The translations under genes were made by a program, and so were the position numbers. A stretch of 64,000 nt of DNA from Superficieibacter sp. HKU1 (GTDB lineage Bacteria > Pseudomonadota > Gammaproteobacteria > Enterobacterales > Enterobacteriaceae): assembly GCF_029319185.1 (NCBI RefSeq), contig NZ_CP119754.1:1-64000 (forward strand), read 5' to 3'. Shown here piece after piece: positions 33,185-42,574 of the stretch. Under the pieces are notes generated by a model. That model saw only the letters and a program-made list of their open reading frames with translations, was not told the DNA's origin and searched no databases. The number at the start of each line of letters is the position of its first letter. Within the stretch, counting starts at the first letter, position 1.

Positions 33185-34219
33185 ATGGAAATTGTTGAAC
33201 ATTTTTTTATCGTTTGCTCTCCACTCCAGCTTAGAATTGTATCACAAATTAAAGCACGATATGCTAATGCGCGCTTTCATGTGATCTACCTCAAAACTAA
33301 AGTAGAGCTAAAACCATATATATATGAGGTGATAGAGCGGGATTTTGATTCCGGCTTAGTTGCCAATATGGATTATGGCTTTATCAATATGCTTAAAATT
33401 AAACAATTTCTTAAGCATAAAAATATTCGTTATGTATACATGGCTAATATTAGTCATCTTTCAGTACAGTATATCTTAAAGATGCTGCCTAAAGATGTCG
33501 GTATCAGAACATTTGATGACGGTATTTTAAGCATAAACTCGGTAGGCTATCTCGACAGGCAAATAAAATTACGCAAAGGAATTAGTCGTAAGTTAACCAG
33601 AGTGTGGCTGGGTAAGTCCTATGGTATCAAAGAGATAGCTGACAAAAGCGAACTGCATTATTCGATCGTGAAAAATGAAAATAAGAATATGAATGTAAAC
33701 TGTGAAGTGGTTTACATTGATATTCTTGCAGATCAATCGCCAGCCTCAGAAATTGAAAGCGCGACGCTCAGCAGGAAGGGTGAAATTAATATTTTCGTCG
33801 GTTCCAAGTTTAAGGACATTCTGTCACAAAAGAATGATGACAACCTTGCGGCGTTGATGAACAAAATAAAATCTATTGCTGCCCCCGCGAAATCCTTTAT
33901 TTATCTAAGACATCCGCGTGAAAAAAGTAGTCAGCTATTTGGCATGAAAGAAATCGTGCTGAATTCGATTTCTGAAGACTATATTTGCCAGCTGTCCTCG
34001 ACGTATCAGAGGGTAAACGTTTATGGTTTCGCCAGCACGTGTCAGCTTAACGTAATGAAATTAGATAACGTTCATCTTACGTTGCTGAAGACTGCCCTTA
34101 TCCGGCCGGATATTCGCGATTCGTTTGCCTTGTTCTCGGATAGCGACAAAGTCACCGTTTACGATCTGGATAACGCCGATGCCAGCGTCATTCAGGAACC
34201 TGCTCTTAGCCTCTCCTGA
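33185..34219 (+). CDS. Putative glycosyltransferase (GT52/sialyltransferase-like)
   Basis: The 344-residue product (start ATG 33185; a GTG one codon upstream is possible) opens with FFIVCSPLQLRIVSQI. It also has RTFDDGILSIN, FIYLRHPREK and YGFASTCQLNV. This is the pattern I associate with family GT52, which contains Neisseria Lst alpha-2,3-sialyltransferase and lipooligosaccharide glucosyltransferases. The gene is clearly more AT-rich than its neighbours and stands alone, suggesting horizontal acquisition. If active it would modify lipopolysaccharide or another surface glycan; no CMP-sialate genes are nearby. The family call rests on motif memory only. Confidence 0.6.
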   Translation: MEIVEHFFIVCSPLQLRIVSQIKARYANARFHVIYLKTKVELKPYIYEVIERDFDSGLVANMDYGFINMLKIKQFLKHKNIRYVYMANISHLSVQYILKMLPKDVGIRTFDDGILSINSVGYLDRQIKLRKGISRKLTRVWLGKSYGIKEIADKSELHYSIVKNENKNMNVNCEVVYIDILADQSPASEIESATLSRKGEINIFVGSKFKDILSQKNDDNLAALMNKIKSIAAPAKSFIYLRHPREKSSQLFGMKEIVLNSISEDYICQLSSTYQRVNVYGFASTCQLNVMKLDNVHLTLLKTALIRPDIRDSFALFSDSDKVTVYDLDNADASVIQEPALSLS

Positions 34220-34222
34220 TCC

Positions 34223-35008
34223 TCACTCACTCTCCGATTCCGGGGTAATCACCTTCACAAAACCGTTGCGACAATGCGTCGCGTAATCTACGGGCAATGC
34301 GCGGTCGCTAATCAGGACGTCAAACGCCGACAGCGGACCCATGCTGGCGGGCGCAACCTCGTCAAATAATGCGTGGCGTGCCAGCAGAATCTTGCGCAGG
34401 CCGTGCTCCATCGCTTTACGTTTGGTCGCGAGATCGTCCGGATTAAACCAGGTAACACCAAAATGTTCATGTACGCCGCTGGCGGAAATAAACACTTTCC
34501 GCGGATTCAGGCAATCCAGCGGGGAGGGATTATTGGTGTCATAGAACGCATCGCTTTTTGCCCGATAGGTGCCGCCGCAGAGAATGACCGTGGCATGGGG
34601 CTTCGCATTCAGGGCGATAAAAACCCGATGCGAATAGCAAATGCCGGTAAACGTGATCTCATCGGGGATCATACTGATGACCAGTGGCATTTCCGGACCA
34701 TTATCAAAAAAGACGACATCATTTTCGCTGACCAGTCCGGCAGCCAGGATAGCCACCGGCATGTCATCCTGGTGATAGGGTGCCGGTTTCGGCGACAGAG
34801 GGGCAGACTGAGCCGGCTTATTGACCATCACGATATAGCCGCCCAGCAGCGTCAGCGGCAGCGGTTCGCTGTCCTCCTGGCTGAAATCACGACGGATGGT
34901 CATGACGGAGACTTCAAGCATTCGCGCCGCATCCTTAAGATGGATGCGATCGGTTTTCTTGAGCAATTCCATCAGGCGGCGAATACGTTCTTTTTGTTTG
35001 GTCTCCAT
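34223..35008 (-). CDS. deoQ: DeoR-family repressor of the deoxyribose operon
   Basis: I set the start at ATG 35008 (METKQKERIRRLMELLKK), after GAGGGAAG; the open frame extends 63 bases upstream through a palindromic operator. The 261-residue product has a DeoR helix-turn-helix (HLKDAARMLEVSVMTIRRDF) and a DeoRC sugar-phosphate sensor domain (VFFDNGPEMPLVIS, KVFISASGVHEHFGVT). It is divergent from deoKPX, as described for Salmonella deoQ. Confidence 0.85.
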   Translation of the reverse strand: METKQKERIRRLMELLKKTDRIHLKDAARMLEVSVMTIRRDFSQEDSEPLPLTLLGGYIVMVNKPAQSAPLSPKPAPYHQDDMPVAILAAGLVSENDVVFFDNGPEMPLVISMIPDEITFTGICYSHRVFIALNAKPHATVILCGGTYRAKSDAFYDTNNPSPLDCLNPRKVFISASGVHEHFGVTWFNPDDLATKRKAMEHGLRKILLARHALFDEVAPASMGPLSAFDVLISDRALPVDYATHCRNGFVKVITPESESE

Positions 35009-35032
35009 CTTCCCTCTCATCATCCGGCTGGT

Positions 35033-35052
35033 AATGTTTCTTAAGTAACATT
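35033..35052. promoter_or_regulatory. Palindromic operator in the deoQ leader
   Basis: AATGTTTCTTAAGTAACATT is a near-perfect 20-base palindrome (arms AATGTT/AACATT, centre CTTAAG) 24 bases before deoQ. It resembles the DeoR operator type TGTTA...TAACA, so autoregulation is likely. Confidence 0.6.
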
Positions 35053-35273
35053 TTGATGTCGTCAGAAACATGGCGACTGCACATAACTATACTGCGTACG
35101 TCACGGAAAGAAAACCCTGTATTCGCTCGTTTTTACAACGATAAAGACCGCCATATCAATAAATTATGCAAATTAACGGTTTCGTTTATCGTTAGCTTTA
35201 TTGCTTTTTTGGACGTTATATAAACAACACAATCATCCCATAATCGCGATCGTAGTCACAAATGATACTAAAA

Positions 35274-35289
35274 TAACATGATAATGTTA
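35274..35289. promoter_or_regulatory. Palindromic operator upstream of deoK
   Basis: TAACATGATAATGTTA has perfect 6-base arms and lies 43 bases before deoK. Its arms match those of the site in the deoQ leader, 241 bases away, a layout that would allow looping by DeoQ. Confidence 0.6.
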
Positions 35290-35332
35290 CGATAATATCA
35301 TTGTTATGTGATTGTTTCTGAGAGGTAGTAAA

Positions 35333-36253
35333 ATGGATATTGCGGTTATCGGCTCGAACATGGTGGATCTGATCACCTATACCCACCAGATGCCAAAAGA
35401 GGGCGAAACCCTCGAAGCACCTGCGTTCAAAATTGGCTGCGGCGGTAAAGGGGCAAATCAGGCAGTCGCGGCGGCCAAGCTTAATTCGAAGGTACTGATG
35501 CTGACCAAAGTCGGCGATGATATCTTTGCCGATAATACCATTCGTAATCTGGAGTCGTGGGGCATTAACACTACTTATGTAGAGAAAGTGCCCTGCACCA
35601 GCAGTGGTGTGGCCCCTATTTTTGTCAATCCGAACTCCAGTAACAGTATTCTTATTATCAAAGGGGCGAACAAATTCCTTTCCCCGGAAGATATCGATCG
35701 CGCGGCAGAAGATCTGAAAAAATGCCAGCTCATCGTGCTGCAACTGGAAGTTCAGCTGGAGACGGTATATCACGCGATAGAGTTCGGCAAAAAGCACGGC
35801 ATCAAAGTGTTATTAAACCCCGCCCCGGCACTGCGTGAACTGGATATGTCGTATGCCTGCAAATGTGATTTCTTCGTGCCCAATGAAACCGAACTGGAAA
35901 TCCTGACCGGCATGCCGGTGAATTCTCATGAAGCGATCCGTGCCGCCGCCCGCAGTCTGATCGAGAAAGGGCTGAATAATATTATCGTCACCATGGGCGA
36001 AAAAGGTGCGCTGTGGATGACCCGCGATCAGGAAGTTCACGTTCCTTCTTACAACGTAAATGCCATTGATACCAGCGGCGCGGGCGATGCCTTTATTGGC
36101 TGCTTTGCGCATTACTACGTCCAGAGCGGAAACGTTGAAGCCGCCATGAAAAAAGCCTCTCTCTTCGCCGCATTTAGCGTTACGGGGAAAGGTACCCAGT
36201 CGTCTTATCCCAGCATTGAACAATTCAATGAATTCCTGGCATTAAACGAATAA
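35333..36253 (+). CDS. deoK: Deoxyribokinase
   Basis: DeoK phosphorylates 2-deoxy-D-ribose to the 5-phosphate, which enters the DeoC aldolase route. The start is ATG 35333 (MDIAVIGSNMVDLITY) after AGAGGT. The 306-residue product, equal in length to Salmonella DeoK, is a ribokinase-family enzyme with GGKGANQAVAAAKL and the catalytic DTSGAGDAFIGCFAHY. It is followed after 27 bases by the permease. Confidence 0.92.
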   Translation: MDIAVIGSNMVDLITYTHQMPKEGETLEAPAFKIGCGGKGANQAVAAAKLNSKVLMLTKVGDDIFADNTIRNLESWGINTTYVEKVPCTSSGVAPIFVNPNSSNSILIIKGANKFLSPEDIDRAAEDLKKCQLIVLQLEVQLETVYHAIEFGKKHGIKVLLNPAPALRELDMSYACKCDFFVPNETELEILTGMPVNSHEAIRAAARSLIEKGLNNIIVTMGEKGALWMTRDQEVHVPSYNVNAIDTSGAGDAFIGCFAHYYVQSGNVEAAMKKASLFAAFSVTGKGTQSSYPSIEQFNEFLALNE

Positions 36254-36280
36254 TCACCCTGCACAGTAAAAGGTAGCACT

Positions 36281-37597
36281 ATGAACGATAAAAACATCGT
36301 TCAGATGCCCGACGGGTATCTGAATAAAACACCTCTGTTCCAGTTTATTTTGTTATCCTGCCTGTTCCCGCTATGGGGATGCGCGGCTGCGTTAAACGAT
36401 ATATTAATCACGCAGTTTAAAAGTGTATTTTCACTCAGTAACTTTGCCTCCGCGCTGGTACAAAGTGCGTTTTACGGCGGTTATTTTTTAATTGCGATCC
36501 CGGCGTCGCTGGTTATTAAGAAAACCAGTTATAAAGTGGCGATCCTCACCGGTCTGACGCTTTATATTGTCGGCTGCACATTGTTCTTCCCGGCCTCGCA
36601 CATGGCAACCTACACCATGTTCCTGGCGGCGATTTTTGCTATCGCGATTGGCCTGAGCTTCCTGGAGACCGCAGCGAACACCTACAGTTCGATGATCGGA
36701 CCTAAATCTCACGCCACGCTGCGTCTGAATATCAGCCAGACGTTTTATCCGATTGGTGCGGCAGCGGGTATTCTGCTGGGTAAATATCTGGTCTTCTCCG
36801 ACGGCGACAGTCTGCAAAAACAGATGGCCGGAATGAATGCTGAGCAGATCCACAATTTTAAAGTGCTGATGCTGGAAAACACCCTTGAGCCTTATAAATA
36901 CATGATCATGGTGCTGGTCGTGGTGATGGTGCTGTTCCTGCTGACCCGCTTCCCGACCTGTAAAGTGACGCAAACGGTCAATCATAAGCGTCCTTCTGCG
37001 GCGGATACGCTGCGCTATCTGGCAGGCAACGCCCGCTTTCGTCGCGGCATCCTGGCGCAATTTCTCTACGTCGGTATGCAGGTTGCGGTCTGGTCCTTTA
37101 CCATCCGGCTGGCGCTGGAGATGGGCGATATTAACGAGCGCGATGCCTCGACCTTTATGGTCTACAGCTTCGCCTGCTTCTTCATTGGCAAGTTTATCGC
37201 CAATATCCTGATGACCCGCTTTAACCCGGAAAAAGTGCTGATCCTCTATTCGATTGTCGGGGCACTGTTCCTCGCTTATGTCTCACTGGTACCGAGCTTC
37301 AGCGCGGTGTGGGTGGCGGTTCTGGTCAGCGTATTGTTTGGACCCTGCTGGGCAACGATTTATGCCGGAACGCTGGATACGGTAGATAACGAGCATACTG
37401 AAATGGCCGGCGCGGTGATTGTGATGGCGATTGTTGGCGCGGCGGTGGTACCGGCGATTCAGGGCTACGTGGCAGATATGTTCCACTCGCTGCAACTGTC
37501 CTTCCTGGTCTCTATGCTGTGCTTTGTCTACGTTGGCGTTTACTTCTGGCGTGAGAGTAAAGTTCGCCGCAACCTGACTGAAGCGACGGCTTCCTGA
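36281..37597 (+). CDS. deoP: Deoxyribose permease (MFS, FucP-like)
   Basis: The 438-residue product is a 12-helix major facilitator of the fucose permease type, with PLWGCAAALNDILITQFKSVF in helix 1 and FLETAANTYSSMIGP in helix 4. These match the FucP-family pattern for proton-sugar symport. Position between deoK and deoX identifies it as the deoxyribose importer. Confidence 0.88.
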   Translation: MNDKNIVQMPDGYLNKTPLFQFILLSCLFPLWGCAAALNDILITQFKSVFSLSNFASALVQSAFYGGYFLIAIPASLVIKKTSYKVAILTGLTLYIVGCTLFFPASHMATYTMFLAAIFAIAIGLSFLETAANTYSSMIGPKSHATLRLNISQTFYPIGAAAGILLGKYLVFSDGDSLQKQMAGMNAEQIHNFKVLMLENTLEPYKYMIMVLVVVMVLFLLTRFPTCKVTQTVNHKRPSAADTLRYLAGNARFRRGILAQFLYVGMQVAVWSFTIRLALEMGDINERDASTFMVYSFACFFIGKFIANILMTRFNPEKVLILYSIVGALFLAYVSLVPSFSAVWVAVLVSVLFGPCWATIYAGTLDTVDNEHTEMAGAVIVMAIVGAAVVPAIQGYVADMFHSLQLSFLVSMLCFVYVGVYFWRESKVRRNLTEATAS

Positions 37598-37608
37598 GGA
37601 GAAAGAGA

Positions 37609-38619
37609 ATGACACGTCTGATGCTCTGGCGCGAACTGTTCAGTGAACAGCCGCGTACCCTGCTGGAAAATACGGATTTCACCGTGACGGCTTTTCGGTA
37701 CGCCAGCGGTGTTGAGGGATTGCGGGTTGCCAATGCGCGCGGTCATCTGGTCATTCTGCCCTGGATGGGGCAGATGATTTGGGATGCCGAATTCGATGGC
37801 CGCGATCTGACGATGCGTAATATGTTCAGTCAGCCAAAACCTGCCCGTGAAGTGGTGGAAACCTACGGTTGTTTTGCGTTTCACTCCGGGCTGCTGGCGA
37901 ACGGCTGCCCGTCGCCGGAAGATACCCATCCGCTGCACGGCGAGATGGCCTGCGCTGCTATGGATGACGCATGGATCGAGCTTGATGGAGAAAGCCTGCG
38001 CATCGGTGGTCGCTACGAATATGTGATGGGATTCGGTCATCATTATCAGGCCCAGCCCGCGGTGGTGCTGCATAAAGATAGCGCGCTATTCGATATTCAG
38101 ATGAATGTCACCAATCTGGCGTCGGTGGCGATGCCGCTGCAGTACATGTGCCATATGAATTACGCCTATGTGCCGGATGCCACGTTTAGCCAGAACGTGC
38201 CGGACGAGGCGCTGACGCTGCGCGAATCGGTGCCAGCCCACGTCAAACCGACGGAACAGTGGCTGGCGTTCAATCAGCGTATTTTGCAGGGTGAGGCGTC
38301 GCTGGATACGCTTAACGAACCGCAGTACTACGATCCGGAAATCGTCTTTTTTGCCGATAATCTGAGTGCCTGGACGGACAAACCGGCGTTCAGTATGACG
38401 GCGCCGGATGGCACTACGTTTATTACTCGTTTTGCCAGCGCAGAGCTGAATTACGTTACCCGCTGGATTTTGTATAACGGCGATCAGCAGGTCGCCGCCT
38501 TTGCGCTTCCCGCCACCTGCCGCCCGGAAGGTTTCCTCGCCGCGCAGAACAACGGTACGTTGCTCTACCTCGAACCGCAGCAAACCCGGACGTTTACCGT
38601 CACCACCGGGATAGCCTGA
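37609..38619 (+). CDS. deoX: DeoX, aldose-epimerase-like protein
   Basis: The 336-residue product belongs to the DUF4432 group of aldose 1-epimerase-like beta-sandwich proteins (GHLVILPWMGQMIWDAEFDGRDLTM, HSGLLANGCPSPEDTHPLHGEM, MCHMNYAYVPDA). In Salmonella, deoX is the last gene of the deoxyribose operon. An epimerase or mutarotase role on deoxyribose is plausible but not proven. It starts 11 bases after deoP, behind AGGAG. Confidence 0.85.
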   Translation: MTRLMLWRELFSEQPRTLLENTDFTVTAFRYASGVEGLRVANARGHLVILPWMGQMIWDAEFDGRDLTMRNMFSQPKPAREVVETYGCFAFHSGLLANGCPSPEDTHPLHGEMACAAMDDAWIELDGESLRIGGRYEYVMGFGHHYQAQPAVVLHKDSALFDIQMNVTNLASVAMPLQYMCHMNYAYVPDATFSQNVPDEALTLRESVPAHVKPTEQWLAFNQRILQGEASLDTLNEPQYYDPEIVFFADNLSAWTDKPAFSMTAPDGTTFITRFASAELNYVTRWILYNGDQQVAAFALPATCRPEGFLAAQNNGTLLYLEPQQTRTFTVTTGIA

Positions 38620-38627
38620 ATCGTACC

Positions 38628-38730
38628 TGCCCGGTGGCGCTGCGCTTACCGGGCCTGCGCTGTGGAAAGGTCTGGCGTCAGAAGTGTGCGTTGTAGGCCG
38701 GGCAAGATGCGCCAGCATCGCCGCCCGGCA
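38628..38730. repeat. BIME-like pair between deoX and the convergent operon
   Basis: A hairpin at 38628-38658 (TGCCCGGTGGCGCTGCGC...TTACCGGGC) is followed by an inverted unit at 38693-38730 (GTAGGCCGGGCAAGATGC...GCCCGGCA). They fill the gap between two convergent operons. Confidence 0.75.
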
Positions 38731-38748
38731 TTAACGGCAACCGAGAAA

Positions 38749-40059
38749 TTACTTTTCCTCAATAACCATTTTCTTATCAAAATTAATGAGCAATGAACAA
38801 ACCAGATATCCCACCGCCGCCAGAGCAAAGAACATCATTGCGGCGTAATAGTTACCGGTAGACTGCACCAGGAAGCCGATAAAGATAGGCAGAATGGCGG
38901 CAAACAGGTTACTGGTAAAATTCATCGTACCGCAGATGGTTCCTGCCACGGACTGCGCGCCAAGCAGGCCCGGAATCGACCAGTAAACGCTGGCCCAGCG
39001 CAGCGGGAAAAGCGCGATGGTCAGCAAGGTAATCGCAATAGCAGGCGTCGAACTCTGGGCGCACAGGAAAATACCTACGCCAGCGGTGGTAGCGGAAATC
39101 GCCAGCATGGTGTGCATTACGCGGCTGGTCTTACCGCCCCTGCTGCGCCATTTATCCATGATATAGCCGCCCGTCAACTGGCCGACAAAGCAGAGCAGGA
39201 AAATCAGCGCCATCGCGCCGCCCATTGATTTAATATCAAAACCGTAGGTGGCCTGGAAGTAAAGCGGCAGCCAGGTCATCAGGCCGTAAAACACAAAGCT
39301 GTAGCATACCCATCCGCCGATCAGCGCGAGCACATTGCGCTGCTTCAGGTAGGGCTTGATATCCGCCAGGCGATACTTCTTGCTGCTGGTCGCCGTGCCG
39401 TTGGCGTTAGCAATATGATCCAGCTCGGCTTTATTAATGCGCGGATGTTCTGACGGATAAGTACGGATATACCACCAGGCCAGGAAACCGACGAGCATCG
39501 TTCCCACGCCCGCCACCACAAACGCCATCCGCCACGAGTCGAAGAAAGCAATCAGCCCGGCGATAATCACCGCGCCAAGCGCCGTACCCAGCGGCGCGCC
39601 GCCGTCCAGTAGCATAGAGCCACGTCCGCGCTCTGTCGGCGTCAGCCATGTTCCCATTAACTTTGCCCCGGCAGGCATAATCGGCGACTCCGTAACGCCC
39701 AGCCCGAGACGTGAAATCGACAGGGTGAAAATAGAGTGGCACAGCGCGGCAACTGCCTGGAAGGCACCCCATAAAATCGTCGCCAGCGCGATGATATTTC
39801 TCGCTTTAAACTTATCGGCAATCACGCCGCTGGGAATTTGCATTAATGCATAGGCCCAGAAAAAGGCGCTGTGAATAACGCCCACGACGCGCGTGTCGGT
39901 AATACCAAACTCATCGGTAATATAGGGCATGGCGATAGATAGCGAAGTGCGGTCAATATAATTTATCGCGCCCAGGATTAGCATGATAATAAATATCCGC
40001 CACCTGACCGTAGTTGCTTTTAATTTTTCTTCTTCAGTATGCGCATGAACAATAGACAT
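38749..40059 (-). CDS. MFS sugar-acid transporter (ACS family, GudP/GarP-like)
   Basis: The 436-residue, 12-helix product has the ACS signature GAINYIDRTSLSIAMPYITDEF in helix 1 and ADKFKARNIIALATILWG in the helix 2-3 loop. This matches D-glucarate/galactarate/galactonate transporters. It is the last gene of a three-gene minus-strand operon with an aldolase and an altronate/galactarate-type dehydratase, so its substrate is probably a hexonate, hexarate or pentonate. Confidence 0.85.
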   Translation of the reverse strand: MSIVHAHTEEEKLKATTVRWRIFIIMLILGAINYIDRTSLSIAMPYITDEFGITDTRVVGVIHSAFFWAYALMQIPSGVIADKFKARNIIALATILWGAFQAVAALCHSIFTLSISRLGLGVTESPIMPAGAKLMGTWLTPTERGRGSMLLDGGAPLGTALGAVIIAGLIAFFDSWRMAFVVAGVGTMLVGFLAWWYIRTYPSEHPRINKAELDHIANANGTATSSKKYRLADIKPYLKQRNVLALIGGWVCYSFVFYGLMTWLPLYFQATYGFDIKSMGGAMALIFLLCFVGQLTGGYIMDKWRSRGGKTSRVMHTMLAISATTAGVGIFLCAQSSTPAIAITLLTIALFPLRWASVYWSIPGLLGAQSVAGTICGTMNFTSNLFAAILPIFIGFLVQSTGNYYAAMMFFALAAVGYLVCSLLINFDKKMVIEEK

Positions 40060-40122
40060 AAGAACTCCTTGCCATGCTCAATAAGAGCATGGCGGTGCGA
40101 GGTATAATGACGTAATGACACG

Positions 40123-41640
40123 TTACATAATGGAGCCAATCGTCCAGGGGACGAATTCCTGACTCCCGTAGCCAAATTCTTCACTTTTTGTTTTTTTACC
40201 GGACGCCATTTCGAGGATCATGTAATAAATCCGCTCGCCAACTTCGGCGATGGTTTCTTCTCCCTCGACAATGGTTCCGCAGTTGATATCCATATCCTCC
40301 TGCTGGCGCTGCCAGAGCGCGTTATTGGTGGCAAGTTTCATACTTGGGGTCGGTTTCGATCCAAAAGCGGACCCCCGACCGGTGGTAAAGCACAGCACGT
40401 TCGCCCCGCCGGCAATTTGCCCGGTCACGGCGATCGGGTCATAGCCGGGGGTGTCCATAAACACGAACCCTTTTTCAGTGACGGGTTCGGCATACTCATA
40501 CACGGCAGTCAGGTTCGTGGTCCCGGCCTTGGCAATGCCGCCCAGCGACTTCTCAAGGATGGTGGTCAGCCCGCCGACCTTATTACCCGCCGAGGGATTA
40601 TTGTTCATCTCGCTGCCGGTTCGACGGCAGTACTCTTCCCACCAGTGGATGCGCGCGATGAGCTTTTCGCCGACCTCGCGTGACGCTGCGCGGCGGGTGA
40701 GCAGATGCTCAGCACCGTAGATTTCTGAGGTTTCGGAAAGGATGGCCGTGCCGCCTTGCTGTACCAGCTTGTCCACCGCATAGCCCAGCGCCGGATTAGC
40801 GGAAATACCGGAGTAGCTGTCAGAGCCGCCGCACTCCAGCGCCAGGATAATCTCCGACGCGGGGATCGGTTCGCGCACCACCTGGTTCGCCAGCGGCAGC
40901 ATGGTATTGACCAGCTCGATCCCTTTCTGGATGGCCTTACGCGTTCCGCCAATGTCCTGAATCGTAAAGCTGTGCATCATCGGACCGTCCGCCAGTCCGT
41001 GCGCGTTCATCATGTCTTTGATCTGGCTGGATTCACAGCCGAGGCCGATGATAATCACGCCCGCGAAATTAGCGTGGGTGGCGTACCCGGCCATGGTGCG
41101 CCGCATAACCTCCATCGACTCGCTCTTTGCGCCGATCGCGCAGCCAAAACTTTGCGGCAGGGACACCACGCCGTCGACGTTCGGATAGTCAGCCAGCCCA
41201 TGTAAACGAAAATGGTCCTCGATTGCCCGCACCACCGTGGCGCTACAGTTAACGGAACTTAAAATGCCGATGTAGTTGCGGGTAGCCGCGCGGCCATCGG
41301 CGCGGCGAATGCCGTTAAAGGTGTCAGGCGTGTCGGTAATGGTGACCGGATGACTGTCTACCCCCCAGGCGTAGTCGCGTTCAAAATCGCCCATCCCCAG
41401 GTTATGCGTATGGATATGTTCGCCCGCCTGTATCGGCTGAGTGGCGAAACCAATTATCTGACCATAACGTTTTACCGCCTCGCCTGCTGCTATCCCCCGA
41501 ATGGCAATTTTATGCCCGGCGGGAATATCGCTGAGGACCTTAATTTGTTCTTCCGCAAGCCAGGTGTCCTGGGGAACGAGCTGTCTTGCGATAACGACAT
41601 CATCTTTAGGGTTAAGTTTGAGTACAGGGTTGATGTTCAT
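40123..41640 (-). CDS. UxaA/GarD-family sugar-acid dehydratase
   Basis: The 505-residue product (ATG 41640 fits AGGGAG best; ATG 41646 is possible) has an N-terminal SAF domain (about 1-95, IPAGHKIAIRGIAAGEAV and THNLGMGDF). The C-terminal dehydratase domain has RADGRAATRNYIGILSSVNCSATV, GLGCESSQI and ALECGGSDSYSG. E. coli relatives UxaA and GarD dehydrate altronate and galactarate using Fe2+. Here it probably makes the 2-keto-3-deoxy acid cleaved by the upstream aldolase. Confidence 0.88.
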   Translation of the reverse strand: MNINPVLKLNPKDDVVIARQLVPQDTWLAEEQIKVLSDIPAGHKIAIRGIAAGEAVKRYGQIIGFATQPIQAGEHIHTHNLGMGDFERDYAWGVDSHPVTITDTPDTFNGIRRADGRAATRNYIGILSSVNCSATVVRAIEDHFRLHGLADYPNVDGVVSLPQSFGCAIGAKSESMEVMRRTMAGYATHANFAGVIIIGLGCESSQIKDMMNAHGLADGPMMHSFTIQDIGGTRKAIQKGIELVNTMLPLANQVVREPIPASEIILALECGGSDSYSGISANPALGYAVDKLVQQGGTAILSETSEIYGAEHLLTRRAASREVGEKLIARIHWWEEYCRRTGSEMNNNPSAGNKVGGLTTILEKSLGGIAKAGTTNLTAVYEYAEPVTEKGFVFMDTPGYDPIAVTGQIAGGANVLCFTTGRGSAFGSKPTPSMKLATNNALWQRQQEDMDINCGTIVEGEETIAEVGERIYYMILEMASGKKTKSEEFGYGSQEFVPWTIGSIM

Positions 41641-41661
41641 TATCATGGCTCCCTTGCTGAT

Positions 41662-42561
41662 TTACAGAGTGATATGGGCCAGAATATTTCTGACCTGTTC
41701 TGTTTTTTCGTTATCAAGCGGCAGCGCCGGAGGGATGACGGCGGTAGAAATATCCACCCCGCTCAGTTTAATGGCGGTTTTAATCACGCCAAAAAAGGGT
41801 TGTTCCAGCGCGTACAAAGGGGAAAGTTTTGCCAGCTGTTGCTGAAACACGCGGGCGCTATATAAATCGTTACAGACGAAAGCGTCATAAATTCCACGGG
41901 TGATCTGTGGTGCAAAATTAAAAGTTGCCGGAATACCGCCATGACCACCTAACAATAACGTATCCAGCAGATATTCATCATAGCCGCTAAAAATAATAAA
42001 ATCAGGACGGAAGGCGTGAACGCGATTAATGATTTCCCTGGTGTGGCTGATATTATCAATCGTATCTTTAATACCGACAATATTTGGTACTTCACGGGCC
42101 AGCCGGGTAATCGTATCCAGGCCGATATCCTGTCCCGTCAGGTCAGGGAAGTTATACAAAAAGACAAGCGTCTCCAGCGATTCAGCCACGCGCCGATAGT
42201 GGATAAAGCGCGCCTCATCACTCAACTTTGCGTAGTAAGGATTAACGACCAGTACCCCGCTGGCGCCGGCCTGCTGAGCGTGCCGTCCCAGTTCGATGGT
42301 TTCTGCCGTGCCGGGCGAGGCGATGCCAACCAGTACCGGTACTCTGCCTGCGACATGTTGCAGGCAGAACGCGGCAATCTCTTTACGCTGTGCGGTAGAC
42401 AAATGGCAAAACTCGCCGCCGCTGCCGAGGATCAACATACCGTCAGCGCCGTTGCCGATCACATGGTCGATCATCCTCGCCATGCCGGGTTTATCAAGAT
42501 TGCCTAATTCATCCACGATAGTCGGGACGGGAGGAAAGATACCTTTGAAGCTTGATAACAT
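41662..42561 (-). CDS. DapA-family 2-keto-3-deoxy sugar-acid aldolase (YagE/YjhH-like)
   Basis: I start at ATG 42561 (MLSSFKGIFPPVPTIVDE) after AAAGGA; upstream frame crosses the operators. The 299-residue product is a Schiff-base TIM-barrel aldolase with GGEFCHLS, VVNPYYAKLSD, FLYNFPDLTGQDI and the catalytic lysine in NIVGIKDTIDN. It resembles E. coli YagE/YjhH (2-dehydro-3-deoxy-pentonate aldolases) along most of its length. It would yield pyruvate plus an aldehyde. Confidence 0.87.
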   Translation of the reverse strand: MLSSFKGIFPPVPTIVDELGNLDKPGMARMIDHVIGNGADGMLILGSGGEFCHLSTAQRKEIAAFCLQHVAGRVPVLVGIASPGTAETIELGRHAQQAGASGVLVVNPYYAKLSDEARFIHYRRVAESLETLVFLYNFPDLTGQDIGLDTITRLAREVPNIVGIKDTIDNISHTREIINRVHAFRPDFIIFSGYDEYLLDTLLLGGHGGIPATFNFAPQITRGIYDAFVCNDLYSARVFQQQLAKLSPLYALEQPFFGVIKTAIKLSGVDISTAVIPPALPLDNEKTEQVRNILAHITL

Positions 42562-42574
42562 TGCTCTATCCTTT

